Below, piece by piece: positions 1-10,732 of a stretch of DNA of 64,000 bases; positions within the stretch are counted from its first letter, which is position 1; every line of letters begins with the position of its first letter. The notes beneath the pieces are model-generated. The model was not told the origin of the DNA. It saw nothing but the letters and a program-made list of their open reading frames with translations, and did not search any database. A program made the position numbers and the translations under genes. The stretch is from Kitasatospora sp. SUK 42 (GTDB lineage: Bacteria > Actinomycetota > Actinomycetes > Streptomycetales > Streptomycetaceae), in contig NZ_LFMD02000005.1 in the NCBI RefSeq assembly GCF_015776785.2, forward strand, positions 545,465 through 609,464. The letters are read 5' to 3'.

Positions 1-185
1 CCTCGGCGACGCGCGAGGCGAGCGGGGAGGAGGCGAGCGCGTCGAGGTGCCAGCCGCCCCAGCGCGGTGGCCTGGGCGGGCTGCGGCCGCAGCAGGCCGG
101 CGGACAGCGCCTGGTCGAAGGCGTCGACGACGGCCAGGGCCTCGTCGAGGCCGTCGACCGGTGCGGAGAGGAGGTCGGTGCGCAT
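1..185 (-). CDS. Partial gene downstream of the SWIM protein, possible frameshift
   Basis: The ATG at 185-183 overlaps the TGA of the upstream minus-strand gene (TGATG), so the two are translationally coupled. The first ~43 codons read like real protein (MRTDLLSAPVDGLDEALAVV and on). Near positions 45-57 the plausible reading moves to another frame, which continues as WHLDALASSPLASRVAE to the window edge, while the original frame turns into an Arg-rich string. Either there is a 1-base indel (real or sequencing) or the gene is broken. The product is not recognised. SWIM-type proteins like its neighbour often sit with MoxR ATPase and vWA-domain genes in actinomycetes, so a component of that kind is possible, but this is inference. 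Confidence 0.45.
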   Translation of the reverse strand, partial: MRTDLLSAPVDGLDEALAVVDAFDQALSAGLLRPQPAQATALGRLAPRRARLLPARLARRR

Positions 186-694
186 CACGCCACCGCCCCG
201 GCCGTCGGGAACCACTGCATGTCCGGCAGCGGCTCGGTCGTCGCCTCGAACTCCAGGTACTCCAGGTGGTTCAGGAACCGGGCGAACACCGCGGCCGCCG
301 GCGAGGACTCGGCCTTCGCCGGGCGGGCCGCGGTCATGACGCGGCCGATGTCCCCGGCGTCGGGCTCCGCGGCCTCGGTGTCCACCCGCAGGTAGCGGGC
401 GACCCGCGCGCCGCCGAACTGCACCACGCCCTCGGCGATCAGGGCGGTGAGGTGCTTGCAGTAGCCGCCGTGCGCACCGCCGCAGGGGCGGTTGTTGTTG
501 GTGCTGCACGCGAACTCGAAGCCGCCGGCCGCGATCGCCGACACGTACACCCGGCCGATGTCCGAGCCACTGGAGACGACGCCCTGCAGACGTCCGTCGG
601 CCAGCTGCACGAACGGCACCTTGGCGAGCTTGCGCGGCAGGGCGGGTGGGACCACCCGGGCCGTGCTCGATTCCTCCCAGGCAGGCAACAGCAC
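185..694 (-). CDS. SWIM-like zinc-finger protein
   Basis: A 169-aa protein with one clear signature around residues 62-80: a Cys, then CGG-H-GGYCKHL, i.e. spaced Cys/His ligands as in SWIM zinc fingers (CxCx-n-CxH type), which bind DNA or protein partners. The rest has no recognisable enzyme motif. The start is a GTG at 694 with a GAGGAG ribosome site five bases upstream. It is divergent from the aminopeptidase gene, sharing the 169-bp gap 695-863 as promoter region, and overlaps the next minus-strand gene by one base. The zinc-binding call is from motif recognition; the cellular role is unknown. Confidence 0.6.
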   Translation of the reverse strand: MLLPAWEESSTARVVPPALPRKLAKVPFVQLADGRLQGVVSSGSDIGRVYVSAIAAGGFEFACSTNNNRPCGGAHGGYCKHLTALIAEGVVQFGGARVARYLRVDTEAAEPDAGDIGRVMTAARPAKAESSPAAAVFARFLNHLEYLEFEATTEPLPDMQWFPTAGAVA

Positions 695-863
695 ACCAGC
701 TCCTCAGGATGACAGGGGGATTCACGCCGCATCGGAGCGGCGTTCGTGCTGATCAACCTAGTGCCGCCCACTGACAGCGACGCCCGGCGGGTGCCGGGGC
801 GCGCCCGCGGCCGGAGGGCCGCCGCGGAAAAGCGGGTGCCGTTCGCCCGACGGATGGCGCAGC

Positions 864-3362
864 ATGGTCCACATGTCGGATACCTCAGTACTCACCCGCG
901 CCGAGGCCGTCGAGCGCCACCGTCTGCTCGACGTCCGCACCGTCCACGTCGACCTCGACCTGACCCGCGGCCGGGAGGTGTTCGGCTCCACCACGGTGAT
1001 CCGCTTCGGCTGCACGACCCCGGGTGCCGGGACCTACGTGGACGTCAAACCGGCCGGGCTGCGCCGGGTGGTGCTGAACGGCCGCGAACTGGACGTCGCC
1101 GCGCTGCGGGCCGGGCGCTTCCCGCTGACCGGCCTGGCGGCCGACAACGAACTCACCGTCGAGGCCGACATGGCCTACTCGCACACCGGCGAGGGCATGC
1201 ACCGCTTCACCGACCCCGCCGACGGTGAGGACTACGTCTACACCCAGTCCTTCCTCGACGACGGCCCGCGGGTGTTCGCGTCCTTCGACCAGCCCGACCT
1301 CAAGGCGCGGTACACGGTGTCCGTCACCGCCCCGCAGCAGTGGACCGTGGTCGGCAACGGCCTGGGGCGCCAGGTCTCGCCCGGGCGCTGGGAGTTCGCG
1401 CCCACCCCGGCGATCAGCAGCTACCTGGTCTCCGTGGTGGCCGGCCCGCTGCACTCGGTGCGCGCCGAGCACGACGGGATCCCGCTCGGCCTGCACTGCC
1501 GCCGCTCGCTCGCCGCCCACCTGGACGCCGACGCCCCCGAGCTGCTGGAGATCACCCGGCAGGGCTTCGACCACTACCACCGGGTCTTCCGGCAGCGCTA
1601 CCCCTTCGACAGCTACGACCAGTGCTTCGTACCGGAGTTCAACGCCGGTGCGATGGAGAACCCGGGCTGCGTCACGCTGCGCGACGAGTACGTCTTCCGC
1701 TCCGCCGTGGCCGACATCCAGCGCGAGCACCGCGCCCTGACGGTGGTGCACGAGATGGCGCACATGTGGTTCGGCGACCTGGTCACCATGAAGTGGTGGG
1801 ACGACCTGTGGCTGAACGAGTCCTTCGCCGAGTACATGGCCTACAGCGTCACCGCCGCCTCCACCCGCTTCACCAGCGCCTGGACCGGCTTCGCCGCCAA
1901 CCGCAAGGCCTGGGGCTACGACGCCGACCAGCGCCCCTCCACCCACCCGGTGGCACCCGGCACGGTGGACGACACCGCCCAGGCGCTCCAGAACTTCGAC
2001 GGCATCTCCTACGCCAAGGGCGCCGCCGCGCTGCGCCAGCTGGTCGCCTGGCTCGGCGAGGAGGCCTTCCTGGCCGGAGTCAACGACTACTTCGACGAGC
2101 ACGCCTTCGGCAACGCCACCCTCGACGACCTGCTCCGGGCGCTGGCGGCGGCGAGCGGCCGCGACGTCCACGGCTGGGCCGACCGCTGGCTGCGCACCAC
2201 CGGCGTGGACACCCTGCGGCTCACCGACGGCCGGATCGAGCACACCTCGGCCGACGGCGGGACGCGCCCGCACCAGCTGACCGTGGGCCACTACCGGCGC
2301 ACCGCCGAGGGCGCCCTGGAGCTGGCCGACCGGATGCCGCTCGACCTGGCGGCCGACGCCGACGTGGCGCACGCGGCCGCCGCCGAGCTGACCCTGCTCA
2401 ACGACACCGACCTCAGCTTCGTCAAGATCCGCCTCGACCCCGCCTCCTGGCGGACCGTGCGCTCCTCGCTCGGCGCCGTGCCCGAGGAGCTGGCCCGGGC
2501 GGTGCTCTGGAGCGCCGCCCGGGACCAGGTGCGCGACGGGGAGCTGACGCCCGGCGAGTACCTGGAGCTGGTCGCCGCCCACCTGCCCGGCGAGACCTCG
2601 GTGCACCTGGTGGACGCGGTGCTCTCCTTCGCCCGCGAGTTCGTGGTCGACTGCGCGGTGCCGCCGGCCGGGCGGCCCGCGGCACTGGCCGTACTGGCCC
2701 AGGTCTGCCGCACCCTCCTGCGGCGCACCGAGGGCGAGCCGGACCGCACCGGCCTGCGCCTGGTGGCCGCGCGCGGTGTGATCGGCACCGCCGCCGGCGA
2801 GTCGCAGGCCGCCGAGCTGCGCGACTGGCTGGCGGCCGGCACGCTGCCCGGCGGGCCGGTGCTCGACCCGGACCTGCGCTGGCAGCTGCTGCTGCGGCTG
2901 TGCGTGCTCGGCGTGGCGGGTGAGCCGGAGATCGCCGCCGAACTCGCCGCCGACCCGAGCGACACCAGCGAGGAGGGCGCCGCCCGCTGCCGCGCCGCAC
3001 TGCCCGACCCGGACGCCAAGGAGGCCGCCTGGCAGTCGCTGTTCCACGGCGAGCTCTCCAACTACCTGGCCGCCGCCACCGCCAGCGGCCTGTGGCAGCC
3101 CGAGCAGGCCGAGCTGCTGGACGGGCTGACCGCGCGCTACTTCACGGAGCTGGGGCCGGCCGCCGGCCACCGCGGCCCCGCACTGGCCCGGGTGCTCGCC
3201 ACGAAGGCCTTCCCCGCCCACGCCGCCACCGAACGGACGGTCCGCGCGGCCGAGGCCTGCCTGGCCGACCCGGACCTCACCGCGGCGACCCGCCGCGGAC
3301 TGGCGGACCAGCTGGACACGCTGCGCCGCGCGGTCCGGGCGCGGGCGCTGGCCGAGCAGTAG
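864..3362 (+). CDS. pepN: Aminopeptidase N (M1 metallopeptidase)
   Basis: An 832-aa cytosolic M1 aminopeptidase that trims N-terminal residues from peptides. The exopeptidase motif GAMEN lies at about residues 262-266, the zinc motif HEMAH at ~296-300, and the third zinc ligand Glu in NESFAE about 19 residues later. The C-terminal half is the helical ERAP1-like domain of actinomycete PepN, and the length is normal for the family (~850 aa). The start could be the ATG at 864 or the ATG at 873 (MSDTSVL); neither has a strong ribosome site, and most homologues begin near the second. It is monocistronic and convergent with pyrG, with a strong shared terminator between them. Confidence 0.95.
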   Translation: MVHMSDTSVLTRAEAVERHRLLDVRTVHVDLDLTRGREVFGSTTVIRFGCTTPGAGTYVDVKPAGLRRVVLNGRELDVAALRAGRFPLTGLAADNELTVEADMAYSHTGEGMHRFTDPADGEDYVYTQSFLDDGPRVFASFDQPDLKARYTVSVTAPQQWTVVGNGLGRQVSPGRWEFAPTPAISSYLVSVVAGPLHSVRAEHDGIPLGLHCRRSLAAHLDADAPELLEITRQGFDHYHRVFRQRYPFDSYDQCFVPEFNAGAMENPGCVTLRDEYVFRSAVADIQREHRALTVVHEMAHMWFGDLVTMKWWDDLWLNESFAEYMAYSVTAASTRFTSAWTGFAANRKAWGYDADQRPSTHPVAPGTVDDTAQALQNFDGISYAKGAAALRQLVAWLGEEAFLAGVNDYFDEHAFGNATLDDLLRALAAASGRDVHGWADRWLRTTGVDTLRLTDGRIEHTSADGGTRPHQLTVGHYRRTAEGALELADRMPLDLAADADVAHAAAAELTLLNDTDLSFVKIRLDPASWRTVRSSLGAVPEELARAVLWSAARDQVRDGELTPGEYLELVAAHLPGETSVHLVDAVLSFAREFVVDCAVPPAGRPAALAVLAQVCRTLLRRTEGEPDRTGLRLVAARGVIGTAAGESQAAELRDWLAAGTLPGGPVLDPDLRWQLLLRLCVLGVAGEPEIAAELAADPSDTSEEGAARCRAALPDPDAKEAAWQSLFHGELSNYLAAATASGLWQPEQAELLDGLTARYFTELGPAAGHRGPALARVLATKAFPAHAATERTVRAAEACLADPDLTAATRRGLADQLDTLRRAVRARALAEQ

Positions 3363-3373
3363 CACCCGACGGG

Positions 3374-3404
3374 CGGCGGCGCGACCCGGGTGGTCGCGCC
3401 GCCG
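3374..3404. terminator. Bidirectional terminator hairpin, pepN/pyrG
   Basis: A perfect 13-bp inverted repeat (arms 3374-3386 and 3392-3404, loop 3387-3391) lies 11 bases after the pepN stop and before the convergent pyrG stop. There is no T-tract, as is usual for Streptomyces terminators. Confidence 0.8.
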
Positions 3405-3476
3405 CCCCGGCCCGCCTCGGCCCGGACGCCTACGACGTGGTCGTCCGGGTTCCACGCACCGCGCTCGGCGCGGACC

Positions 3477-5162
<1,686 letters not shown>

Positions 5163-5215
5163 GGCCAAGAGGGGGCTCCCGTGGTCGCGGCTGGCTGGAG
5201 GGTGGGCGGGGCTCG

Positions 5216-6220
5216 TCAGGGCGCATCGGTCGCGGCGGAGCCGTGTTCGGAGGCGTGGGTTTCGGAGACGTGGGTGAGGATCTCCGTGTCGCAGTCGAGG
5301 ATGTGCGGTAGCGCTCCGAGCGTGCCGACGATGAAGCCGTACAGGCTGGTCTCGTCCTCGACGCACACGTTGGCCAGGATGTTGTGACACCCCGTCACCG
5401 CGGCGCAGAAGGACACCTCGGGACATCGGGACAGGGCGGCACCGACGGCTTCGATGCCCGCCGGGTGAACCTTCAGCCGTACCCGTGCCTCCACGGGGCG
5501 GCCCAGGACGGCCGGATCGGCGACGGTCCGCAGACGCAGCACCCGGCGCTCCAGGAGGGAGGCCACCCGCCGTCCCGCCGTGGCGGTGGAGAAGCCGAGC
5601 TCCTTGCCGAGGTCGGTGAGGCTGATGCGGGCGTTCCTCGTCAGGACGTCGGCGACGCGCCGGTCGGTGGGCGTGAGGTCGTGTCGGCGGGCGGGTCCGG
5701 GCAGGGGCTGGACCAGGCTTGCCCGCAAGCGCTTCTCCTCCTCCTCGGTCAGGACAGGGGCGTGCCACTCGGCCTCGGTTCGAAACGGGCGCAGTGTGAC
5801 GTGTGCGCTGAGCACCGTGGCGTCGTGGAGGCCGGGCATTTCCTTCAGCGGCTGGGAGGGCAGGCGCGGCCGTCCCTCCGCGAGCAGGTGGCACCAGAGG
5901 AGGCCCGCCCCTCCGCTCACAGCGGCGACGTTAAGCACACCGGGGAGCTTTGCCAATCCTTGAGGGATATTTTCCGGACATCCCATTGCGGTCCGCAGCC
6001 GAAGGTGCACGGAGCGTCCGAGCCCGCTGTACAGGGGGTCGTAGTCGGCCGTGCAGCGGATGGTCCCCGCGCTCAGGAGGCGCTGGACGCGCCGCGCCAC
6101 CATGCGCTCGTGCTCACCGAGGATGCGCCCCACCTCTGCCACTCCGGCCCGGGGGTTGATCTGGATCGCCGCCACGATGCGCTGGTCAAGGCCGTCACAG
6201 GCGTCTGAATCGTTCATCAC
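5216..6220 (-). CDS. Lrp/AsnC-family regulator with two HTH-RAM halves
   Basis: A 334-aa transcription factor, about double the usual 150-170 aa Lrp length. A winged HTH of AsnC type lies at ~10-55 ([20 protein letters not shown]) and a second HTH at ~175-225 ([20 protein letters not shown]), each followed by a ligand-binding RAM/AsnC-like region. Such tandem forms are common in actinomycetes and sense amino acids or other small metabolites. The start is GTG at 6220 or the adjacent ATG at 6217 (GGAG just upstream). It is divergent from the flavin reductase gene across 6221-6368, so it is the natural candidate to control that operon. pyrG follows it on the same strand. Confidence 0.88.
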   Translation of the reverse strand: MMNDSDACDGLDQRIVAAIQINPRAGVAEVGRILGEHERMVARRVQRLLSAGTIRCTADYDPLYSGLGRSVHLRLRTAMGCPENIPQGLAKLPGVLNVAAVSGGAGLLWCHLLAEGRPRLPSQPLKEMPGLHDATVLSAHVTLRPFRTEAEWHAPVLTEEEEKRLRASLVQPLPGPARRHDLTPTDRRVADVLTRNARISLTDLGKELGFSTATAGRRVASLLERRVLRLRTVADPAVLGRPVEARVRLKVHPAGIEAVGAALSRCPEVSFCAAVTGCHNILANVCVEDETSLYGFIVGTLGALPHILDCDTEILTHVSETHASEHGSAATDAP

Positions 6221-6368
6221 TCCGCAATGATGGCAGGATCTTTGTCAGAAAATCGATGGGTGTTGTCGGGGTCGATCAGCTGAGGCAGACTCGCAGATCC
6301 ATCGCCGAAGTGGCGCCTGGGGAGCTTGTCGTACCCGAACTGCCCGTACGGGCCGAAAGGACAGGGCT

Positions 6369-6887
6369 TTGTTAGGCGAGAGCACCACCGCAGCAGTTCA
6401 GGACCCCGTGGCCTCCAGCGCGTTCCGCTCGGTTCTGGGACGTTTCTGTTCCGGCGTCACCGTCGTCACCGCCATGGGACCCACCGGGCCCGCCGGATTC
6501 ACCTGCCAGGCGTTCTCGTCGCTCTCCCTCGACCCGCCGCGCGTCATCCTGTGTGTCAGCCGCACCTCGACGAGCTGGCCCGTCATCAGGAGTGGTACGT
6601 CCTTCAGCGTCAACGTGCTGGCGCAGAGCCAGCGTTCGCTGTGCGAGCGGTTCGCCCGCTCCGGCGGTGACAAGTTCCAGGGCGTGGCATGGAGCGCGTC
6701 ACCGGACGGGGCGCCGCGCCTGGACGGTGCCACAGCGTGGATCGACTGTCGCGTGCACACCGAGCACGACGGAGGCGACCACCTCGTGGTGATCGGCGAC
6801 GTGCGCCGGGTCGAGGCGCCGGCCGAGTCGCCGCAGCCCCTGCTGTACTACCGCGGCCGGTACGCGCGGATCGCCGACGCCTCCTGA
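6369..6887 (+). CDS. Flavin reductase-like protein (RutF/HpaC type)
   Basis: 172 aa with the flavin reductase domain across most of its length: FRSVLGRFCSGVTVVTA near the N-terminus, the TCQAFSSLSLDPPRVI FMN-binding stretch, and SFSVNVLAQSQ. It should use NAD(P)H to supply reduced FMN/FAD to a partner monooxygenase. The luciferase-like monooxygenase four genes downstream is the obvious partner. The TTG start at 6369 follows GAAAGGA at a suitable distance; the second codon is then TTA (6372-6374), the rare bldA-dependent leucine codon. A GTG at 6408 is an alternative start that would remove the TTA. It is the first gene of the 6.4-11.3 kb run. Confidence 0.85.
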   Translation: MLGESTTAAVQDPVASSAFRSVLGRFCSGVTVVTAMGPTGPAGFTCQAFSSLSLDPPRVILCVSRTSTSWPVIRSGTSFSVNVLAQSQRSLCERFARSGGDKFQGVAWSASPDGAPRLDGATAWIDCRVHTEHDGGDHLVVIGDVRRVEAPAESPQPLLYYRGRYARIADAS

Positions 6888-7049
6888 CCGGGGCGCGGAG
6901 AGGCGCCACTTCGCGCCGCACACCCCTCGCTTTCCTCCTTCCCGCGATGCCGGTATGCCGGCGCCTGCCCGCGTGGCCCGCCGCACCGCACACCGCCGTG
7001 CCCGATTCCGGGCACACCCACCCCGAAACGAACCAGGAGTGAATTCGTC

Positions 7050-7622
7050 ATGGAAACGAAGCCAGGCTCTCGCACCGGAGCGACGTCCGCGCAGAAGTCC
7101 GGCCTGCTCGCTGGGCTCGACGTCTTCGTGGGCGGACCGATCCAGCACGCCATTCTGGAGAACGGATTCGTCGGCCACCTGCAGGACGCGATCACCACGG
7201 CGATCGGCACCGTCCGGGACAACGGAGCGAACGTCTTCTCGGCCCACCTCGTGGAGAAGTTCGGGGCCGAGACGGCGTCGTTCACCCCGGAGCAGGTCTC
7301 CGTGCGCGACCTCCGCTGGATGAAGAAGTGCGACGTCTTCGTGCCCGTCCTGCCGGTGCTGGAGGACGGGACCCTGCGGCGCACGGACGGCACCCACGTC
7401 GAACTCGGCTGGGCCACGGCCCTGGGGCGTCCCATCGTCCTGATCACCAAGCAGCCCTTCGTCGACTCCGCGAGCCACCTCCTGAAGGGCCTGCACCGCG
7501 TCGGGTTCGTCCAGGCCATCGACTTCGACGAGTTCACCGAGAAGCCGGCGCTGCTCATCGACGCCGTGCTCGCCGCCACCGAGCGGCAGCGCGAGGCCAT
7601 CAGCGCGAGCCTCGTCGCCTGA
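7050..7622 (+). CDS. Nucleoside 2-deoxyribosyltransferase-like N-glycosidase
   Basis: 190 aa with a nucleoside 2-deoxyribosyltransferase/N-glycosidase fold. GGPI (residues 28-31) matches the nucleotide-binding start of the family. RDLRWMKKCDVFVPVLP (86 onward) holds conserved Asp residues, and GTHVELGWATALGRP holds the likely catalytic Glu118. Relatives exchange nucleobases between deoxyribosides or, as in BlsM/MilB of blasticidin and mildiomycin pathways, hydrolyse CMP-type nucleotides to release the base. The start is well supported by AGGAG before ATG. It lies inside the flavin enzyme operon, which suggests that the pathway acts on a base released from, or attached to, a sugar. The substrate is not predictable from sequence. 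Confidence 0.75.
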   Translation: METKPGSRTGATSAQKSGLLAGLDVFVGGPIQHAILENGFVGHLQDAITTAIGTVRDNGANVFSAHLVEKFGAETASFTPEQVSVRDLRWMKKCDVFVPVLPVLEDGTLRRTDGTHVELGWATALGRPIVLITKQPFVDSASHLLKGLHRVGFVQAIDFDEFTEKPALLIDAVLAATERQREAISASLVA

Positions 7623-7668
7623 CCGGCGTCCGCCCTCACACCCCTCACCCTCCGGACGGAGCCATCGA

Positions 7669-8562
7669 GTGCCCGACGCGTCGATCCTAGGCCTGCCTCT
7701 GGCCAACCCCGTGATAGTCGGATCCGGACTGCTGACCGACCAGGAGCGCAACATCCGCCGACTCGTCGAGCGGGGCGCTGGAGCCGTCGTCACCAAGACC
7801 ATCCACCCCAACCCGCCGCAGGGCCTCGACGAGCGGATCATCCGTCTGCCCGTCGGGATGCTGAACAGCACCACCTACTCCAAGCGGTCGGTCAACCACT
7901 GGCTGGACGTGCTGCGTTCGTTCGCCGACGACCGGCTGCCCGTCATCGCCTCCCTCCACGCCGACAGCCCGGCCGAACTCGCCGCCCTGGCCAAGGACGT
8001 CGAGACGACCGGCTGCCAGGCCCTGGAACTGGGCATCTCCTGCCTCAACGAGGAGGAGGGGCTGGAGGACGACAACCCCGACCGGGTCTACGCCTACACC
8101 TCCGAGACCCGCGGCAGGACGACGCTGCCGCTCTCCGTCAAGCTGGCGGTCGGCGAGGGCCTCCAGGACCGGGTGCGCGCCGCCATCGCGGGCGGAGCCG
8201 ACGCCATCACCCTCAGCGACACCATCGGCGGCGCGGCCGTGGACCCCGCGACCGGGCGGCTCGAACTGAACGGCGTCTTCGGCTACTCGGGCCCCGGCCT
8301 CAAACCGCTCGTCCTCGCCGCCGTCTGGCAACTGCGCAGAAGGGGCGTCGAGTTGCCCATCATGGGCTGCGGAGGAGTGAGCAGCGGCCGCGACGTGGCC
8401 GACTACCTCAGCGTCGGAGCGAACGTGGCCCAGGTCTACACGGCGCTGCACACCGACATGTACGAGACGCTCGAACGCATCGTGGCGGAGACCCGGGACC
8501 TCACCGGCTCCTCCGCCGGCGCCCCGCTCCCGGCGGAAACACCCCAGGAGGCGGCGATATGA
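7669..8562 (+). CDS. Dihydroorotate dehydrogenase-like flavoprotein
   Basis: 297 aa, a TIM-barrel FMN enzyme of the class 1 dihydroorotate dehydrogenase/dihydropyrimidine dehydrogenase C-terminal type. It opens LGLPLANPVIVGSGLLTDQE, has the loop ELGISCLNEEE (analogue of the NxSCPN substrate loop), PLSVKLAVG with the FMN-contacting Lys, and the phosphate-binding GCGGVSSGRDVADYLSVGA near the C-terminus. The real pyrD is not expected here and the substrate loop differs from true PyrD, so a related pyrimidine-like or other heterocycle is more likely reduced or oxidised. Start GTG at 7669. The stop overlaps the next ATG by four bases (8559-8562), showing tight coupling. Confidence 0.78.
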   Translation: MPDASILGLPLANPVIVGSGLLTDQERNIRRLVERGAGAVVTKTIHPNPPQGLDERIIRLPVGMLNSTTYSKRSVNHWLDVLRSFADDRLPVIASLHADSPAELAALAKDVETTGCQALELGISCLNEEEGLEDDNPDRVYAYTSETRGRTTLPLSVKLAVGEGLQDRVRAAIAGGADAITLSDTIGGAAVDPATGRLELNGVFGYSGPGLKPLVLAAVWQLRRRGVELPIMGCGGVSSGRDVADYLSVGANVAQVYTALHTDMYETLERIVAETRDLTGSSAGAPLPAETPQEAAI

Positions 8563-9407
8563 CCACCCGGCACTCCGGCGCCCCGCTGCTCACCGACCTG
8601 ACCAGCGCCCAGGTCGCCGACGCCGTGCGCGGACGCACCGTCGTGTGGCCCATCGGGGCGATCGAACAGCACGGCCCGCACCTGCCGCTGTCCGTCGACC
8701 TGATCCTCGCGGAGGCGTTCGCCGGCGAGATCGCGAAGGAACTCGACGCGTTCACCCTGCCCGCGCAGGCCGTCGGCGCCCGCTCCCTGCCGCAGAGCGG
8801 CGGCGGGCTCCACTTCCCCGGCACGGTCTACGTGGCCGGCGACACCCTCGTCCGCTTCCTGCGCGAGACGCTCACGGCGCTCGCGGCACTGCCCATGGCC
8901 CGCCTGATCGTGGTCAACGGGCACTACGAGAACGAACCGTTCCTCTTCGAGGCGCTGGACCAGGTGCGGGAGCAGGGGCTGCTGGACGGCACGGAGGTCT
9001 TCGCGTTCAGCTGGTGGAGCCTGGTCCGGGACACCTGGACCGGCTCGGAGATCCCCAGGTTCCCCGGCTGGCACGCCGAGCACGCGGGCGTCACCGAGAC
9101 GAGCCTCATGCTCCACCTGCGCCCCGACCTCGTCACCGACGAGCGCCCCGACCACGACAACCCGCCCCGGGCGGGTGTCTACCTGCACCCCGTCGACGTC
9201 GGACAGACCACCAACCGCGGAATCCTGTCCTCGACCTCCGGCGCCGACGCCGGCCTCGGGGAGAAGCTGCTGCGCCACGTCGTGGACGAGGCGACGGCCA
9301 TGGTGCGCGACGGCGCCGGGCTGCTCCTCGCCCAGGCCCACCCCGACCGCCGCCGCCCGGACCCGCAGCGCCGAACCGCCGCACACCCCGAAGGGAAGCA
9401 GCCGTGA
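8559..9407 (+). CDS. Creatininase-family amidohydrolase
   Basis: 282 aa with creatininase metal-site motifs: PIGAIEQHGPHLPLSVD (Glu36, His38, Asp47), VVNGHYENEP (His122, Glu124) and GWHAEHAGVTETS (His172/His175 and downstream Glu). Members cut cyclic or linear amides: creatininase itself, the Fapy deformylase ArfB, and the mycofactocin peptidase MftE. No mycofactocin precursor or radical SAM gene is nearby, so MftE is unlikely. In this operon it probably opens a ring amide or removes a formyl/acyl group. It overlaps both neighbours by ATGA/GTGA junctions. Confidence 0.82.
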   Translation: MTTRHSGAPLLTDLTSAQVADAVRGRTVVWPIGAIEQHGPHLPLSVDLILAEAFAGEIAKELDAFTLPAQAVGARSLPQSGGGLHFPGTVYVAGDTLVRFLRETLTALAALPMARLIVVNGHYENEPFLFEALDQVREQGLLDGTEVFAFSWWSLVRDTWTGSEIPRFPGWHAEHAGVTETSLMLHLRPDLVTDERPDHDNPPRAGVYLHPVDVGQTTNRGILSSTSGADAGLGEKLLRHVVDEATAMVRDGAGLLLAQAHPDRRRPDPQRRTAAHPEGKQP

Positions 9408-10717
9408 CCCGGAAGTTCCACCTCGCCTGCATCTTCAACTTCACTCCGGACGACTGGCAGGGCCCCTTCGGTACCGGAGGCTCACCCTGGGACGGAAAGT
9501 TCCACACGGAGGTGGCCCAGGCGCTCGAACGGGCCTGCTTCGACTACGTGATCATCGAGGACAAGCTGATGGTCCCGGAGAGCTACGGCGGTTCCACCGA
9601 GCGGGCGCTGCGGCAGGGCATGGTCGTCCCCAAGCACGACCCGGTCCCGCTGGCCGTCGCGATGGGTCTCGCCACGTCCCACCTGGGCATCGTCGCCACG
9701 CTGTCGACCCTGGCCTACCCGCCGTTCATGACCGCGCGCCTCGCCTCGACGATGGACAGCATGCTCGGCGGGCGCTTCGGCTGGAACATCGTCACCAGCG
9801 CCGAGAACCTGGCCGCGCAGAACTTCGGCCTGGACGAGCTGCCGTCACGGGACGTCCGCTACGCCATGGCCGACGAGTACGTCGACGTCGTCCGGCAGCT
9901 CTTCGCCTCCTGGGACGCGGACGCCGTCGTGCTCGACCGGGAGAAGGGGATCTACGCCGACCACACCAAGGTCCGCCCGATCCACTTCAAGGGCGAGCAC
10001 TTCAGCGTGCGGGGCCCGTTGAACACCGTGCCCTCCCCGCAGCACCGGCCCGCGTTCGTCCAGGCCGGGGCCTCGCCCCGGGGCCGGGTCTTCGCCGCGC
10101 GCAACGCCGACTCCGTCATCGCCATCGCCAACGGGGTGGAGGGGATGAAGGAGTTCCGGGACGACGTGCGCAAACACGCCGAGGCGGCCGGCCGCGACCC
10201 CGACGACGTCAAGGTCCTGTTCTGTGTGACGCCCACGCTCGGCGAGACGGAGCAGGAGGCACGGGACAAGCACGAGCGGATGATCTCGTCGCCGCAGTTC
10301 ATCCACGACATCCTCGCCGAGACCTCCGCCCTCACGGAGATCGACTTCGCCCGGTTCGACCTCGACGAGCCCCTGCCGTACCGGCTCCAGACCAACGGCG
10401 AGCAGGGTTCGCTGGACCAGCTCCAGCAGTGGGGCAGCGGCAAGACGCTGCGGGAACTGGTGATGGACGCCGCCGGCGGGCTGGTCTCCTCGGTGGAACT
10501 CGTCGGCACGCCCGACCAGGTGGCGCAGCGGATGGGGGAGGTGATGGAGGAGGTCGGAGGCGACGGCTTCATGCTGACGACCCCGGTCCTGCGGTTGAAC
10601 CGCCACTGGGTCGCCGATGTCACCGACGGACTCGTGCCCGCACTCCAGCGCCGCGGGCTGACCCGGGCCGCGTACACACCCGGCCACACCCTGCGGCAGA
10701 ACCTCACGGAATTCTGA
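9404..10717 (+). CDS. Luciferase-like FMNH2-dependent monooxygenase (NtaA/DszA type)
   Basis: 437 aa, the length of the NtaA/SnaA/DszA branch of the bacterial luciferase superfamily. Typical features are FDYVIIEDKLMVPESYGG, GIVATLSTLAYPPFMTARL, GGRFGWNIVTSAENLAAQNFG, and the sulfur/nitrogen-substrate family stretch KGEHFSVRGPLN. These enzymes use O2 and reduced flavin from a separate reductase, here probably the product of 6369-6887, to cleave C-N or C-S bonds or oxygenate heterocycles; RutA is a more distant relative. GTG start at 9404 overlaps the preceding TGA. The stop is 15 bases before the nitroreductase gene. Confidence 0.87.
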   Translation: MTRKFHLACIFNFTPDDWQGPFGTGGSPWDGKFHTEVAQALERACFDYVIIEDKLMVPESYGGSTERALRQGMVVPKHDPVPLAVAMGLATSHLGIVATLSTLAYPPFMTARLASTMDSMLGGRFGWNIVTSAENLAAQNFGLDELPSRDVRYAMADEYVDVVRQLFASWDADAVVLDREKGIYADHTKVRPIHFKGEHFSVRGPLNTVPSPQHRPAFVQAGASPRGRVFAARNADSVIAIANGVEGMKEFRDDVRKHAEAAGRDPDDVKVLFCVTPTLGETEQEARDKHERMISSPQFIHDILAETSALTEIDFARFDLDEPLPYRLQTNGEQGSLDQLQQWGSGKTLRELVMDAAGGLVSSVELVGTPDQVAQRMGEVMEEVGGDGFMLTTPVLRLNRHWVADVTDGLVPALQRRGLTRAAYTPGHTLRQNLTEF

Positions 10718-10732
10718 GCCCGGCGGCAGACC

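Noticed and set aside
8559-9407. Creatininase-family gene as mycofactocin MftE
   Set aside because: No mftA precursor, MftC radical SAM or MftF glycosyltransferase is nearby, and neighbours point to heterocycle chemistry.
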